A program made the position numbers and the translations under genes. Shown in pieces: positions 32,770 through 45,921 of a DNA stretch of 64,000 bases. Each line of letters starts with the position of its first letter. The stretch's first letter is position 1. This DNA is from Gremmenia infestans (taxonomy: Eukaryota; Ascomycota; Leotiomycetes; Helotiales; Hamatocanthoscyphaceae). The stretch lies in the NCBI GenBank assembly GCA_032629725.1, contig JAFEVB010000022.1, forward strand, positions 1,488,001-1,552,000, read 5' to 3'. The notes under the pieces were generated by a model that worked only from the letters and a program-made list of their open reading frames with translations, did not search any database and was not told where the DNA came from.

Positions 32770-34588
32770 GCTGCGTCCTCGCGTTCCTTTTTTGCTCAGC
32801 ATTAGTGCTTTTAGCCTTGATTTATTTTTTGCTTTGTTGTTGGATTGTTCATAATGATGGAACAGTATGGCGTATGACGGACAATATGGAATGATACCCC
32901 GTGGCGTTTGTGGTCATGACACCTTGTAAAGTAGCTACAGACACGTGCTCACGCCTTTTCTACAATTTTTCAAAAGAACGGAGAGATACTATAACTGACA
33001 AAGGCTGCAGTGGTCGAAAATCGAGTCCTTGCTATCGATCACTTATCCTCTGCAAAATACAATCACGATTTATCGAATTTCATGGACGTTTGCTTCTGCG
33101 CGCATCGCTCTTTCTTCTTTGGGCGACCACAATGATGCATCTTTTCCAAATGGTAATTACTGACAACTCGCTCTTTCTACTTTAGGATCTCGTTCCATTG
33201 GGCCAAACACTGTCTTATAGACATTCGCGTTCGCGCTCCCATAGGTAACCCCGCCACGGGCGTTGCGGCCTAGTATCTGAGCTTCAAGTCTTGTACTGGT
33301 CACCGCAACGTCTTCTTTCTCACTGTGGTTGGCGCTTCGTGCGCTGCCATGGAGAGGATAGTGGCTTCCTTTTCTTTTCTTCTGGGGCCGTAGGTATGGT
33401 ACGGTACGAAATGCAGGCATTATTCGTCTAAGATGTTTGATGATATATTCTCCTCATCTTTAGAAGGAGCGAGACGGGGCGGGCGGTTCCCCCCGGAAGT
33501 CTTTTTTTTCTACCCCAAAGTCCAAACATCAGCTTTGCTTTTGCAATTCATGTAGTGTTAGAGCCAATAACAATAAATATCATTGAAACGATAAGCATTT
33601 CATTTTTATCAGCCTGCTATAACTGCAAATAGTAGCTCTCCGAACACTTATTCACTCGCTCATTCGCCTCGCCTACACCACATAACATAAGAAGGAGAAG
33701 GGAGCAATAACCAGGGTTTCAGCATCTTTTGAAGATCTCGATAGTTAAGAACAGATACCGTACGTACGTAGATACCGGCTTGCGCATGCGTTCTCTGATG
33801 GCGAATTTGGGGAGAGGGGAAAGGGGAAAGGGGAATTGCCGTCGATGAAGGAATGGTGCCTGTCTATCGTGGAGCTGGGGAGCTGCTTGACTCGACTTGA
33901 AGTAGATGGGTAGCAATGGACATGGGAACGGCGTCTCCTCTGGGATTACGAGTTCGTCGGTACGACGAATTACCACACATAAATAGCTACAATAAAGCAT
34001 GGTATGGTAAGTAATCACTCACCCCTTAAAAACAGGTTCGAGACGTCACTGGCAATCGAGGGGTGGGAGAATCATCAAGAATTGTATCTAGAACACAAAT
34101 ATTAAAATCTCAGATGGGATTCCACAGCTATCTACCTAGGCGGAAGTTTTTTTGCTCCTGCCGTCATTACAAATGTTGATCGTTCAACAAACTTTTCTAT
34201 GTGATGCGTTCCTTTTTCGCTTCTTTTCAATCCAGCTCAAATTCCAGAGTGTAAATTCGAGAGGGTCGCCTGCTGTGTACGTATGCCCGCTTCAAAACAT
34301 ATATGTAAAGCCTGCGGGGGGAAAACGGAAAACCTTTACCGCCCCCAGAAAGATTTCCCGGGATGGAAAAAAATACCCCATCCTTTTTTTTATGCAATAT
34401 GCAAAGAGCGCGCAAGGATGTAATGTTTGGGAGACCGTTATGCAACGTCGAACGCACTAGTAATCAAACACAAATGTGGAAGCTTCCCAAACTCTGCACT
34501 CTTCCTCCGGCCGTCCTTTCTTCCATCCAAATCATCACCACAAGATCTTAGATCGTGCCATTCCAGGGTATATATGCTTGGAAGGGTT
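32770..34588. other. Convergent gene-poor region
   Basis: About 1.8 kb between two convergent 3' ends. A G-rich imperfect repeat (GGGGAAA units) lies at about 33809-33833. The only candidate gene is the 87-codon minus frame listed separately. Confidence 0.4.
33157..33420 (-). CDS. Possible small protein (87 aa), unrecognised
   Basis: The frame has an ATG at 33420 and ends at 33157. Its first half is basic (LRPQKKRKGSHYPLHGS). Its second half, TSTRLEAQILGRNARGGVTY then GSANANVYKTVFGPMERD, has balanced, protein-like composition, unlike other short frames in this gap. I know no homolog. An upstream exon could exist. It may be a genuine short gene, a remnant or chance. Confidence 0.3.
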   Translation of the reverse strand: MPAFRTVPYLRPQKKRKGSHYPLHGSARSANHSEKEDVAVTSTRLEAQILGRNARGGVTYGSANANVYKTVFGPMERDPKVERASCQ

Positions 34589-36891
34589 TTAATCTTGGTG
34601 GGCAGGGAGCACGTAATCAACCCACTTGCGAGCGAGAATAGGAATTCCATCCTTTCCACCCTGTACTTCGACATATTCTTGCCAGCCGACCGCCTGCCAT
34701 ACAGCATAGTCCTTCTGACGATCTGCATTGGATACCTGCGAGCTGTTGTAGACCTTCACTCGACGGTTTTCCCTCTCCTGGATGACGCTGTCCATGACCT
34801 TTTGCCTGAGGGTGGCAGTGGCCCACAGGTCAACGTTGCCAAGGCGTGGTGACTCCAGAACGTATTTCAGTAAATGGAATGGTAGGCCGAGCAAGACTTT
34901 GGACAGGGTGTTTATCATGGAGTTGGCATTCGTATACATAGTGCTCTCTTTAGTCGGGTGGTCGCCAAATTTGATACGGCTGAGACGAGTATTTTGTGCA
35001 TTAGGACGCACCTCTGGAATAGCAGGAAGTCGACGATTGCGACTATCTTCATCGACAGTGTCATTGAGTTCGAAGTTGGGAGGGAAGCCTGTGATGATAA
35101 ACTCCAATACATATCGGATGAGCATGTTGGCTGCTGGGCCATAAGTACTTGGAGTCTCGGGTTGCTGATAAGAACTCTCTAGGATCCACTGGGCATCGAG
35201 GCCACCATCAAGAGCAAAATCAAGAGCCTTCTCGATTGTGACCCACTGCACAAAATTGCATGCAATTTCGACTCCGCGAGTAATGACCGGTGGGATCTGA
35301 AGTATACTTCCTGCAGCGGCGTACCCGAGAGCGAGATCGAAACGATCAACAGGTGTACCTGGTACTGGAATGGGCAATTGGGTGTTTGTATTTATAGAAC
35401 CAAGGGTGTCGAAGTCCAGAAGCGGACCGCCATACAAACGATGTAAAGCCATCCAGAAGGCGTCAGACCGCACAAAACGATCGTCCGACTCAATAAGGAG
35501 GGTTCGGCCGCCGTGGTTCTCCCTGGCTAGAGCTGTCATGAGAGTCTTGAGGGTTGGGCTTCGCGCAAACATAAGACCGTGGCCAGGAACATAATCAGGA
35601 CGGACTCGGTCATCCGCGTAGCGCAACTCCACTGTGTAGTCGGCGAATTCAGAGATGTTGAATTGGCTTTGTACATAGTTGACCAGCCCGTCGAGGTTGT
35701 CAATCGGCATTGGTGCTTGAGCAGGTAGATGCGACGGAAAGTGATTTGGGTTGTTCTGATAGGAACCCTGGTATTTTGAGCGCGACGAATGGTAGAGACG
35801 AACATCGTCAATGTGACCATTGCTGCCATTTGAGATGACAGCAGTTGGGTATTGACCATAGAAAGCCGGACCGTTATCTTGTTCACTGGGAGCCGAAGAT
35901 TGCGAGCCATGGAAACTGTGGGGTGTTGAAGGAAATTCGTGGCTGTTAAATCGTTGTCCCTCCATACCTGAAGGAGTGCTAGATGGGGAATATCCGTCAG
36001 GGGGCGCAAATGAGACCATCTGCCGACGGGCATGACTATCTGCAGCTGGGTTCATGTTGCCCTCTGGATGCGTGTAGTATCCCGGAGGGGGGTTCATGGG
36101 GGAAAACCCGTTGGACAAGTGGTGAGAATGGCCTCCATTCGACTGATGTGCGCCATGACGTCCTACAACCCTGGGCTGTTGTTGGTTCGGATATGGGTAG
36201 GGAGGAACATTGCCAGCTGATTGAGGGGCGGGAGACGATGTGTTCGAGTCGGAGTAGCCGCCAAACATAACACTTCCGGCGATGGGGTGGGCGTGATGCA
36301 TAGGAGACTGGCCGTTTAAGTTGGCTTGGGGTGGGAATTGGACTCTCTCGGAGCTCATCGTAGAAACGACGTCTGACTTCGCCGGGACAAATGGCGCAGG
36401 CATGTGGTAGGGTGATCTCAGCTCCGAAGACGTCGTCTCAGAAGATTTCGAAGCTTCCTGTGGTTCATCTACCAAAGAGTTATTAAGATTTTGTGCGATG
36501 TATAAGCAGAAAGAGCCATTCACTTACCTAGTGACTCGTGAACTGAAGCCTCTGTTTGCGCCACCGTACTCTCGGTCGCTCCTTCCTCTGTCGCAGAGAC
36601 TGAAGCCGAGTCGTTTGTACCCTCCTCCAAAATTTCCGATTGATCCCTTGTCGACCCGTTTACTACAGCCATTTCAGGTTGAATTGTAGGAGACGGTGAA
36701 GGCTCGTCAACCACAGGCGGAGGTGGAGCCGGCGAGACAGCAATTTCCTGCTTTGGCTTTGCAGATTGTGACATTTGACGCTTCTGGACGAATGACAATG
36801 GGATAGCCGGTACGATCTGCCTTGGCCCAGCAGCAGGCCTTTGACGGTTCTGCTGGAGCGCCTTTGCAGCATTGCTGGTGGTGGGCGCCAT
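34589..36891 (-). CDS. Large fungal protein with disordered N-half and BTB-like region
   Basis: Exons 36891-36528 and 36468-34589 (intron 36527-36469, GTAAGT...TAG) give 747 residues. The first 370 residues are Pro/Ser/Gln/His-rich and disordered. Around 390-450 the sequence LDGLVNYVQSQFNISEFADY, TVELRYADDRVRPDYVPGHG and LMFARSPTLKTLM resembles a BTB/POZ start (D-x-x-V-x-x, then H at a surface strand, then R/K-S-x-x-L). The rest is alpha-helical and well conserved in composition (LLIESDDRFVRSDAFWMALH, VLEFIITGFPPNFELND). I know it only as a conserved ascomycete protein of unknown function. The BTB idea is inference. Confidence 0.75.
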
Positions 36892-38102
36892 CTTGACGGG
36901 CAGGGAACAAAAGTAAAGTAGAGCTCTACCCTAGAAGCCCAAATGACAGTCTTCTCTTAGTTACTCGAAAGACTGACGTCCCCAAGATTCAACAATGACT
37001 GGCAGGCAAGTCATGTAGCATCTGGGGAGTCTTCAAAGATGCGGCACCCAATATATGAGGCGCGTTCATGAGCTTTGGTGCAAAAGTCCCCGCGTTGTAG
37101 AAAAGTAATCGGCGGCGCTTTCGCTTGACTTGGCGCTATTCCCTTTTAGAAAGGCAGCTCCAACCTCACCTCAAGAGTTGCTTCATCTCCTGTGCAAACC
37201 TTCATTGCGGCCGAGCTTTTCTAGCACGAGTGAGGAAGTGGTGATTTAGTACTAGATATTCCTGGAAGGACAACAAGTTGAAAAAAACAATTGCTCCCGA
37301 TTGCCTCTGACCGTTCAAGAGTGATTGCAATGTTTATTTTCGCTTCATATGAAATCTCACATCGTTAGTACTATTTTTCTGATTTGGAGCTATTTTGATA
37401 CAATGGTACTAGGTTTGTCAGTTATGATCATTGTGACAGATGCACAGAGTATTATCTCGTGATCTATACCATCCAAAGAGCGAGATCAGGCCATTGCACC
37501 AGATGATCCAATATGATTGCCTGCTTGTTGGTTGCTGGCTTGTCTATCCTCGTGCCAAATCATCACGATTTGATACACTTTTATCTACCTTTCAAGTTAT
37601 TGTGTAACGACACGCAAAGTTCCTCTTGCGCACAATCATGCTTGACTTTCTTCGTGGGGTTTTTCTGGGGCATGATAAAAATATTTTGCTTCGTCAAAAC
37701 ACTTGTATACGGTTCGAGACACTATACAACAAGAGCATAAGTGCTGTCAACAAATTGGATATATAGGTGCTAAGATCATTTGACGACGTCTCACTATTAT
37801 ACAATTCAAATGACCCCAAATTACGCTCTTCCACACTGCTCGATGGTCAATTTCAATTAAGGCTTTCGTTATTTGGTAATTCAAGAGCACAGCCTCTATA
37901 AAACATATAAATCGTGAAAAAAGCCACGCCAGCAAAAGAAAATTCGCTCCTTCTCAAAAAGGGTGTATTCAAACAACTTCCCCCCAGCAGAGCCTCCCAA
38001 GAGCTTCCCAAGAGCCTCCTTAAATATATACCAAAAATATATTAACCCCACCACCAAAAAACTGAAAATTTAATTTTTCTCTCAAGAGAAAGATTAGGAT
38101 TA
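36892..38102. other. Gene-poor region
   Basis: Promoter side of the BTB-like gene, then AT-rich sequence. A short plus-strand frame from 37513 encodes hydrophobic segments but has no other support. Confidence 0.4.
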
Positions 38103-38192
38103 GGGTTCTACCGGAATTCGAATCCGGGACCTCTCGCAAGTAATACTCAGAGTAGACCCTAAGCGAGAATCATACCACTAGACCATAGAACC
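38103..38192 (-). tRNA. tRNA-Pro (anticodon AGG) with an 18-nt intron
   Basis: Read on the minus strand from 38192, a 7-bp acceptor stem (GGTTCTA with TAGAACC) encloses the tRNA. The A box is TGGTCTAGTGG. The anticodon arm is TCTCGC-TTAGGG... paired with GCGAGA. The T arm contains GGATTCGAATTCC (B box). Anticodon AGG sits at the usual place, and an intron of about 18 nt (38156-38139) lies one base 3' of the anticodon, the canonical eukaryotic position. The discriminator is C. The body closely resembles the yeast tRNA-Pro(AGG) sequence. A T-rich stretch follows 3' and could serve as RNA polymerase III terminator. Confidence 0.93.
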
Positions 38193-41100
38193 AAGTAGTT
38201 TTTAGTGCAGAAAATGTGTTGTTTCACTATATAATAGGCAATGGCAGGGTGACTCACTTGTGAAAGAGGTTCGGGGGAATAGTGGGGGGGCTTGTGATGA
38301 GAATAAGCTGCTACTACGTATTTATGTTATAGTATTTGGATTTATTATTCTAAGTAAAGAATATAGATAGTATTTGAGAGATAGTAATGCTTATCGCTAA
38401 GATATCAAGGATTGGGCTTTTTGGGGGCTTTTTTTTGCTCAGGGGAGGGTTTAGTGGGAATTGCTTCAAAAAAAAGTTTAACGAGCGAAATGTGGGGTTA
38501 GACTGGAAGTTTTTTTTAGTGAACATCACTAGATACATAACATTTCAATGATTTCGAATCAAATCAAGCTTTTTATGAAACAAAGTCAAAAATAATGCTG
38601 ATAATTTCGACACCATAATTTCACGTATTCCCTCTCCTCACTACGATCCCCACCCCGCTTCTCAACGCACCTCCCACCACCTCTTCGATTGCAACTATAA
38701 TAAAGATGTGGCTTTTTTCGCAGATGAATTATCCTCTTGCCTAAAAACCCTACATGTTGTCAATGAAAAGATCCTATAAGCTTATTGTGGAGGTCAAGCT
38801 TTCGTGGAAGATTCGAGACAAATTTAATCTCCAATATGCCACCGAATTGCAAGAACAGCTGATTTATCCGTCGAGATATCTACCATGATGAGGTATGCTC
38901 GACTTGCGCACCCGCTGCACAAGAATATGTTTAGGTACATTTATTCACGTTCATCGATATTTGCTGTCAAACTATTGCCTACTGTCAAGCAAAAACTCCC
39001 TGTGTCCTTCCTCTCAAATGCTGACGCTCCATGCTGCCTTGCTATCAAGTGAGACAGACTGAGAGTGCTCAAAAGATCCAATGCCAAGATTTTACCCATG
39101 ACTGCAACGCTGTTCCCATGGCTTTTTGCGATATCGCTTGAGACCAACGGGTCGAAGGAACGGAAGTCTTGCGTTGCAGCTCAAAGGTATGTTACAGTAA
39201 GACCTTAGAGTAAACTCGCAGTGAAGATATTGAGCTTGAGAGGGAGAAAGAGAGAGTATCGGTAATCAGGAATGTCGGCGTTTCAAGGAATCATAAACGG
39301 ACCCCTTTTCCAGACGCTTTGATTGAAACTGTTCGGGGTATTTCCCAATCTCGAGTGTGGTTTCCGGACCGCAATAGTAGGAGACAGGTGTGGCAGTTAC
39401 TCATAGACGCATTTCCAACTCGGTACCAAGCAATTTTCAAATTCGGATGGTATTCCAGTCCTTCGAATGTCGCATTCATGTGAACTAAGACATGCGAGTG
39501 AGTGAGACAGTATATGCTAACCAGATACAAAGCATTGTGCCGCATAAAGTGGACTTTATAAAGGCTGATTGATGTGATCATCGGACACTGAGGAAGAACC
39601 GCAATTTTCGAAAATATCAGGAAGATTTGGCCGAAGATGCCAAAAACTTATTCTTGGCAGTGGAGAATACGACAGGTAGTAGTCAGTGTTCGCTAGCCTA
39701 CCGGTTGAAAAGGAGGGACATGTAGTTGCAAGCATCGGCAGAATTGAAGCGGTATGTAGCAGAGGATGTACTGAACGACCAAAGGTTGAATTAAGCAGGT
39801 CCAGAATACAAAAAAGAAAAACAGATACCAGGCGAGAAAAACACTGCGCAAGATATGAGGCTTCAGGGAGTTGAAATGATGCTTCTTATCGCTGAAGATA
39901 TTGAAGATATTGAAGATCTTCTCTCTTTTGAGAAGTTCATTTGTGGCAAAATGGTTGGTGAAGCTGTACTTGCATGATGTAAAACGTACAAAGAAATTTG
40001 AGAATAAATGGAACAGATGAGGTAGGTAAGGAAGAATGGGGTGGTGGTGAGAGATAGATTACTTGTCTAATGACTGTTGGATCAAGTGACATAGGCCTGG
40101 TGATTGGGATCATATGATATAGCCTAAAGTATGAATGCTGAGGATGTAAGACAACGAAGCTAGAATGTACCACATATGGTTTGAGAGGCTATTTCCTAGA
40201 ACTTGCTTTATGAAAGGTCGTGATAATCTCGGCATAACCTTTGAGTCATTTTGTTCGGCGGCTTTATAGGACCACAATGATTCGAGATATATCTTGTAGG
40301 CATCATATCACAAGCAGATACACAATGATGACTATCGTGCCAAGACGAGACTGTAGCCTGGACTTCCACTCAAGTCAACTTTACATCGAAGGTAGAACGA
40401 GCTCGAGATACAGGAGAAGATACTCGAGTAATCAACAAAGAAAGACATGAAGGTCACTAGGATCTAGAACAACATCCAGTATCGAGCTAGCACTAAGCAA
40501 CTTGCTGTCAACGAGGAACCACTTGGGAGATGTATAGACAGACTCCAAGGAGACTTATCAATAATAGATTGCGGTTAAGTACACTCTTGCTAGTAACACT
40601 TGTTGCCAAGGAGTTGAAGTCTTTCACAAAGTGATACGGCTTTGCAAACGCCGGCTCTGCTTTGTGTTGTATATTCGGACGCTCCACGGAGTGGAGTCGG
40701 CACGGATTCGGCAGATATCTATGATCTGTATCTGAAGCATTACACCCATGTCTATAATTGTGCCGATTGTCTTTCGGAACTCAAGTTCGGAAATGGAAGG
40801 TGTAGCAGTCTCTAGACCGAATCTCATTGCAACTGCCATTCTTGGGGCCAAGATCTCTAATCGGCATTGCTGATTTGGAAGGAATTGTAATGGAGAAGGT
40901 TTGAAAAGAGTATAGCGATTGAGGAACGGTCGATAAGGACGTTGAACGAAACGTTCCTTGCAGAAAGTGAATCAAACTATACAAACCATTCGACACTTTG
41001 AATGCGCCTCGGCGCCGCAGCGAAAGGAATCGAAATCCGAACTGGCGTCTATACAAGATCATAGCCTTGCAGCATCTTGTGCGTAGCTACCTCGCAACCT

Positions 41101-42156
41101 CATTCCACCTGCGAAAGAATCCGTACCGATTTAGCCATCGCGAATCTGAACTCCAATTCCCTGCTCACCACGAGGAAGCCAGAACCTCAGAAGCCACAAC
41201 GTGGAAACCACATGTACGCCAATATATGTGGAAGGCCGAGGGCAGCAGCAGAGGCAGTCAGTACCTACTTAAAGGCTCTTCCTCCGTGAGAAACTACCCC
41301 TCATGTCATCCCCACCTGCCTCATCCAGAAGAAATGCAACCACATGAAACTTTTGATCGGCAACCCTGCCTCGTGGTTGTTCTGATGAGAGATGACATGC
41401 AGATAGGATTTCTATACCAAAATACGACCCAATGGGTGAGTGGGATGGGGTCCCCACCTTGTAGGTTACACTGCAGTCAGTGCCTTCCTGGTCGGATAGC
41501 TACTCGGATCCCCTGAAGAGCGCTCCCAAGCCAAGTATGAATGTTGATTGGAAGCTTCGTCCTGCGCATTAAATTTAAAGTATGGTCGAGGCTCAGCTTG
41601 CACAGATTCAATCAAATCAATGAATGTAGACAGATACGGCCTGTGGTACGAAGGTACGGAGTTACAGACAGAATTCTGAGCCACTGCATATATCAATATG
41701 CACCGTGTATATCTTCATGTCGTGAGCCGAAGGACAGTTCGTCTTGTGCGAGTAAGGAGGAGTCTGGTGTGGCGATCCGTACGTTATCTTGCTTGAGTCA
41801 GCAATTCCTTGTCTGTCTATCGTATCATCCCACAAATCCCACATGTCATGTAAGCATCGCATCTGCCCCCTCAAAAGCCTGGACCGAATGGCCCTTGCGA
41901 AGCACAAGGGTCCTTCCTTCCTACCTATACTCCGTACCTGGTATAGAAAACGCGTTCCTCGTGCAGTGAGATGAGTGCATCGCGACATTATCGACGGGAA
42001 GACGCGTTCGCGATTTGCTTCCTGGTTTATATTGTCCATTCAGCCAGCCACCGCGATCTATTAACCAATGATTGGTTTCTGTCGGAGATCCGGGCGTAAA
42101 ATGGAAGATTCGAAGGTTTGAGGTCGGTTCTTAATTTCCGACCTGTGGCAAGTCGA

Positions 42157-42187
42157 GCAAGGCAAGGCAAGGCAAGGCAAAGCAAGG
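42157..42187. repeat. GGCAA pentanucleotide microsatellite
   Basis: About five imperfect copies of GCAAG/GGCAA in a row, followed by a C-run. Confidence 0.85.
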
Positions 42188-43955
42188 CCCCCCGGCTTCT
42201 GCGCTAAAGCAGGTGAGAGAGAGATTTGTCCGGGACGTCGGTAGGGGGGCGGGGCGGGTTTTCTACTTACAGATTCCGTTACTCTATTATTATTGCGGGT
42301 GAGAAATTAGGGCTGGGGAAAGAGCTGCCGGATTCTTTGGCGAAAACGTTTGTTGCGGATTGATTGACGGTAGGGAATGTGAGCATGACGTTATTTTATT
42401 TTGGGGGTTGCAGGTGGTTGAATCTCGAGGTTTTAGGCCTGATTAGGAGATTGTATGTTTTGTTATTCTTGAAGGCTCTGATGCATGCGAGTTGCAATGA
42501 AGGCCGAGAAATTGTTATAGCTGAAAAGCTGACTATCTAGATACGCATCCTGACGTATTACATTGCAGATTATTGGCCAGTGTCTGATGGTTTTGCAATC
42601 GTCAGAGCTACTCCACCCAGTGCTCTGTGCAGACTGTAATTTCTTAATTCAGATAAAAGGATGAAAGCCATGGATCTCATCTTGACTCAAAGTTCGGTAG
42701 GAACACTCCGAGACTCGGATAATTATGGGTACGCTGTTGTCTCGGGGCCAGTGTCTCGGGACTCTGTTAGTAATTTCAGTAAAGTGACAGTGTTGTGAGC
42801 AAACGGCTTGTTACGGGGTTGTCCTTGGACCACAACAGAGTCAACCACCAGAACCTTGAACTCTTGAAAAGCTCAGACGATCAGTGCTTTCAATTATCAA
42901 GGTCTGACCTTGCTGTCATCATGTGACCTGCAGGCAGTCTTAGAGTAGCACTATACTGTTCGGGGTAACGGAAGAGCCGGGGGTGGTCTTCCATTGCCGG
43001 AGAGGCTGTTGCATCATGGGGTTTCAAGCTTTGTTATTCTTCCAATTCAAAGAAAAGTATCAGCAAAAGTTGTTTCAAAATGCTCTTAGGTAAATCTTTG
43101 GAGCAGTCCTTGAGACGACAGTTGACCAACGACGACGACGACTAACCACAGGCGTTCAGCCCGCTCGGCACCAACGATCGCTCCCGCGGAGAGTCTTACG
43201 ACTAAGAGCCAAAAAAGTCAAGCGTCAGGTCCCAATAGCCCACAATTGGCTCGCGGGTGTAGATCCGTGACAAGGAATCGGCGCTGGCCTGATTTCGAAC
43301 CCGCTGCAGTGGAATCTTGGACTCGACCCTTGCTTCCCATCCCATCTCATCTAATGATCTTGCCCCTTTTTGGCCCACCCGACAAAAAAACTCTTTTGGC
43401 GCTTTCTACTCCGTACGCCGCAGCATACAGATCAATGCGATGCTCGAAGACGCTGGGAATTTTGCTTGCTTTTTGTTCATTCCTTCGCTTTCGGCCGTGA
43501 AAATTTGCGACGGGCGAACGAAATATTGCGCAGGCAATAGAAAATTTGCTTTAATTAGGAAAGACGTTGGGAAGATCTGAAACTGAAAGATTGTTTCCCC
43601 GCAGTGGAAAAACCCCGCCGTGAGTGGGTTGAAGCGTGCGAAGCCGAGCGAAGAAGCCGGGAGGACCTTCGCAAAGTGCGAAAGAAAGAGCAAGCTACAT
43701 GCATCTCCGCTTGAAGACATCAAGTCTCTTGGTTGGTATTTTGTGAAACCTATAAATGAAAAATTTAGTAGCGTGACCTTGGGCTATAAGATACGGGTAA
43801 TGAAAAGGAGATGATGGTGCAAAGAGACTTCAACCCTACCAAGGGACATTGGCTCTAGATCCTGATCTAAGAATGATGATGGTGACGAGTTCCAAAGGCC
43901 TAACGCGGATCTCTCACGTCGGTAACTAGATACTGCCTGGCGCGGAGAATAGCGT

Positions 43956-43988
43956 GTTGATGTTGATGTTGATATTGATATTGATATT
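43956..43988. repeat. TTGATG/TTGATA hexamer microsatellite
   Basis: Five units; the first copies read TTGATG and the later ones TTGATA, a stepwise change within one short array. Confidence 0.85.
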
Positions 43989-44810
43989 TGGTGTCCCTTA
44001 CATCTCTGCAGCGCTCCACAAAACAGATTGCTGTGCAGTACAAAATAGATAGCAGAAGGCCGGCAGTTCACGTCTCCTGATGTATATGTATACAATATAC
44101 CTACCCTTTATCTATATCTACTGTAGTGTTCAGAAGAAGAGCCGAAGGGGGAAAGGAGTCGGTCGTGCATTGATTTAATCTACTTTGGAGTACTCCGTAC
44201 AATACCGTTCAACTCCCGGAGGCGCCTAATAAGGATAGATGCATGCAAGACCTCATGTCGGGCAGCACAACATCGAGATAAGCATCATACAGCATTGCAC
44301 GAGTTCTACCACATTGTGCTTTGATTGCAGAAGCAAATGAACGTTGCCCCTCTGTCGCTCTGCTTCTCCTAGAGTAGAGTGATATTGTAAGTAGAAGGAA
44401 GGTTATTAAGAGCAGCTCTTGCCACATGCCGTTGTACTCCTGTACATGTTTTGTTATAAGAAATGATAACGATAAAATGTCTTTTAAGACCAAGTAGTAA
44501 TTGACTACAGTGGATCTTGATTGTTACTGTAACTTGCCTTGTCTTTTGAATAAAGAAATCAAAGAGACGTGGCCTTTCCTGACTCTACATGCTTTAGACG
44601 CTCCCCCTTTTAGGAGTCTCGCCAATTTTCTAGAGCGGTGATTACGGAATGTTGTCACTGCTTGACGCTACTCTGTACAGAAATCCACTAATCCAGGGCA
44701 GGGCAGGGAGCCAGGGGGTGGCTGCCCTGACCACCACACCCATACCCATGCCCATGCCATGCCATGCTCTATACCCCGGCTTCCCTTCCCTCCTTGAGTC
44801 CTTGCGCCTA

Positions 44811-44844
44811 ATCCCATCCCATCCCATCCCATCCCATCCCATCC
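44811..44844. repeat. ATCCC pentanucleotide microsatellite
   Basis: Nearly seven perfect copies of ATCCC. A degenerate CCATGC/CCATAC run lies just before it (about 44731-44768). Confidence 0.9.
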
Positions 44845-45921
44845 TGTCCTGTTTCTCTTCTTCCCTTTACTCCCCCCCCTGTTGGCTGCCCGTGCCCACC
44901 ATTATTTTGCCCAACTCGCCCACTAATATTTCAACGGCCTCACCACTACTCTGCCACTCGCTCATTCGCTACCAAACCACCACACTTCCCGACTGACTCT
45001 CCCTCGCGTCTCTCTCCTCCCGCTCTTCAAGCAAACAAACATCTCTCAACTCCGTGTCGACTCACCAGAAGCACTCATGTCCTGAGAAGCCGACGAGGAC
45101 GATCCACGGCCATACGTTCATTACAGTCCAGTACTCTGCCAACACACGCTCTCTGCTCTGTCCCTTTTAATGCATAGTCACACCGGTTTCCAAACAATTG
45201 TCCCTTTTTTCCTGCACCAACCCGTCTCCAACGCGCCGCACCTCTGCCCCTGACAAGATTACCCCCCTTCAACGCGCGAAGGACATTCGAATATTGCAGC
45301 AAACCCGCGTGCAGGTCACTACGTAGGCATTCGAAGTGTAACAATTGGAAAGTACTGTACGGAGGAACTTGCAAAAAAAAAGGCTCTTGCAGATACCAGT
45401 CAATGCACCCACGAAATTCCAGGGATACCGAAACGACCCCGACACATTCACTTCCAGATCTGAAGCAGCACTTCCTGGAATCTCCACGCCGTTTACAGCA
45501 GTCGTTATCGTCATTGATACAGACCCGCGGAGGCTATCTTCTAAACGAATCACTTGCGACTGGCGTCCTCTTTGCCAGGACTCGGCTTCCATATCCCCTA
45601 CAGCCGGTGTGTTATTACTTTCCAACCTTCCTTTCCGGGTGTTTTATTGTGTCTTCAGTGCTGATTCTTGTACTACGAATCAGAACCTTCCGTTTTCCAT
45701 CGGAGCTTCGAAGCTGCTCCTGTACGGCGGATCGATCTCCTTGATTCACAATCTAATCTGACCCGCTTTCAAGCCGTTGATCTTAATTAATACAAGCTGG
45801 CGGTGCTCAAACTAAGCTTTTGAGCGTACTCGCCTACACCTGTCACTACCTAAGAGTTACCTGGGAACTGTAATCCTCCTGAGCTTTGCCGACTCCCAAG
45901 GATCGAGACAACGTAGCCAAC

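Larger units (their letters stand above)
38193..45921. other. Long gene-poor region (7.7 kb)
   Basis: I find no supported protein gene. Open frames here are short, mostly lack ATG starts and overlap on both strands. Base composition changes along it: AT-rich near 38.2-38.6 kb, mixed between 39 and 44 kb, and C/T-rich from 44.7 to 45.3 kb, just upstream of the 1308-residue gene. It may hold a long promoter/leader or non-coding RNAs that I cannot identify. Short tandem repeats are listed separately. Confidence 0.45.

Noticed and set aside
37513..37740. 75-codon plus frame with hydrophobic and Cys residues (effector-like)
   Set aside because: No clear signal-peptide cleavage region or regular Cys spacing; its several hydrophobic stretches look random in AT-rich DNA.
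40998..41969. Plus-strand frames of 172 and 142 codons in the gene desert
   Set aside because: The first has no ATG start; both have irregular composition and strong overlapping frames on the other strand.
43270..43300. TTCGAA-containing segment resembling a tRNA T arm
   Set aside because: The flanking bases do not form the 5-bp T stem and no acceptor or anticodon arm is found.
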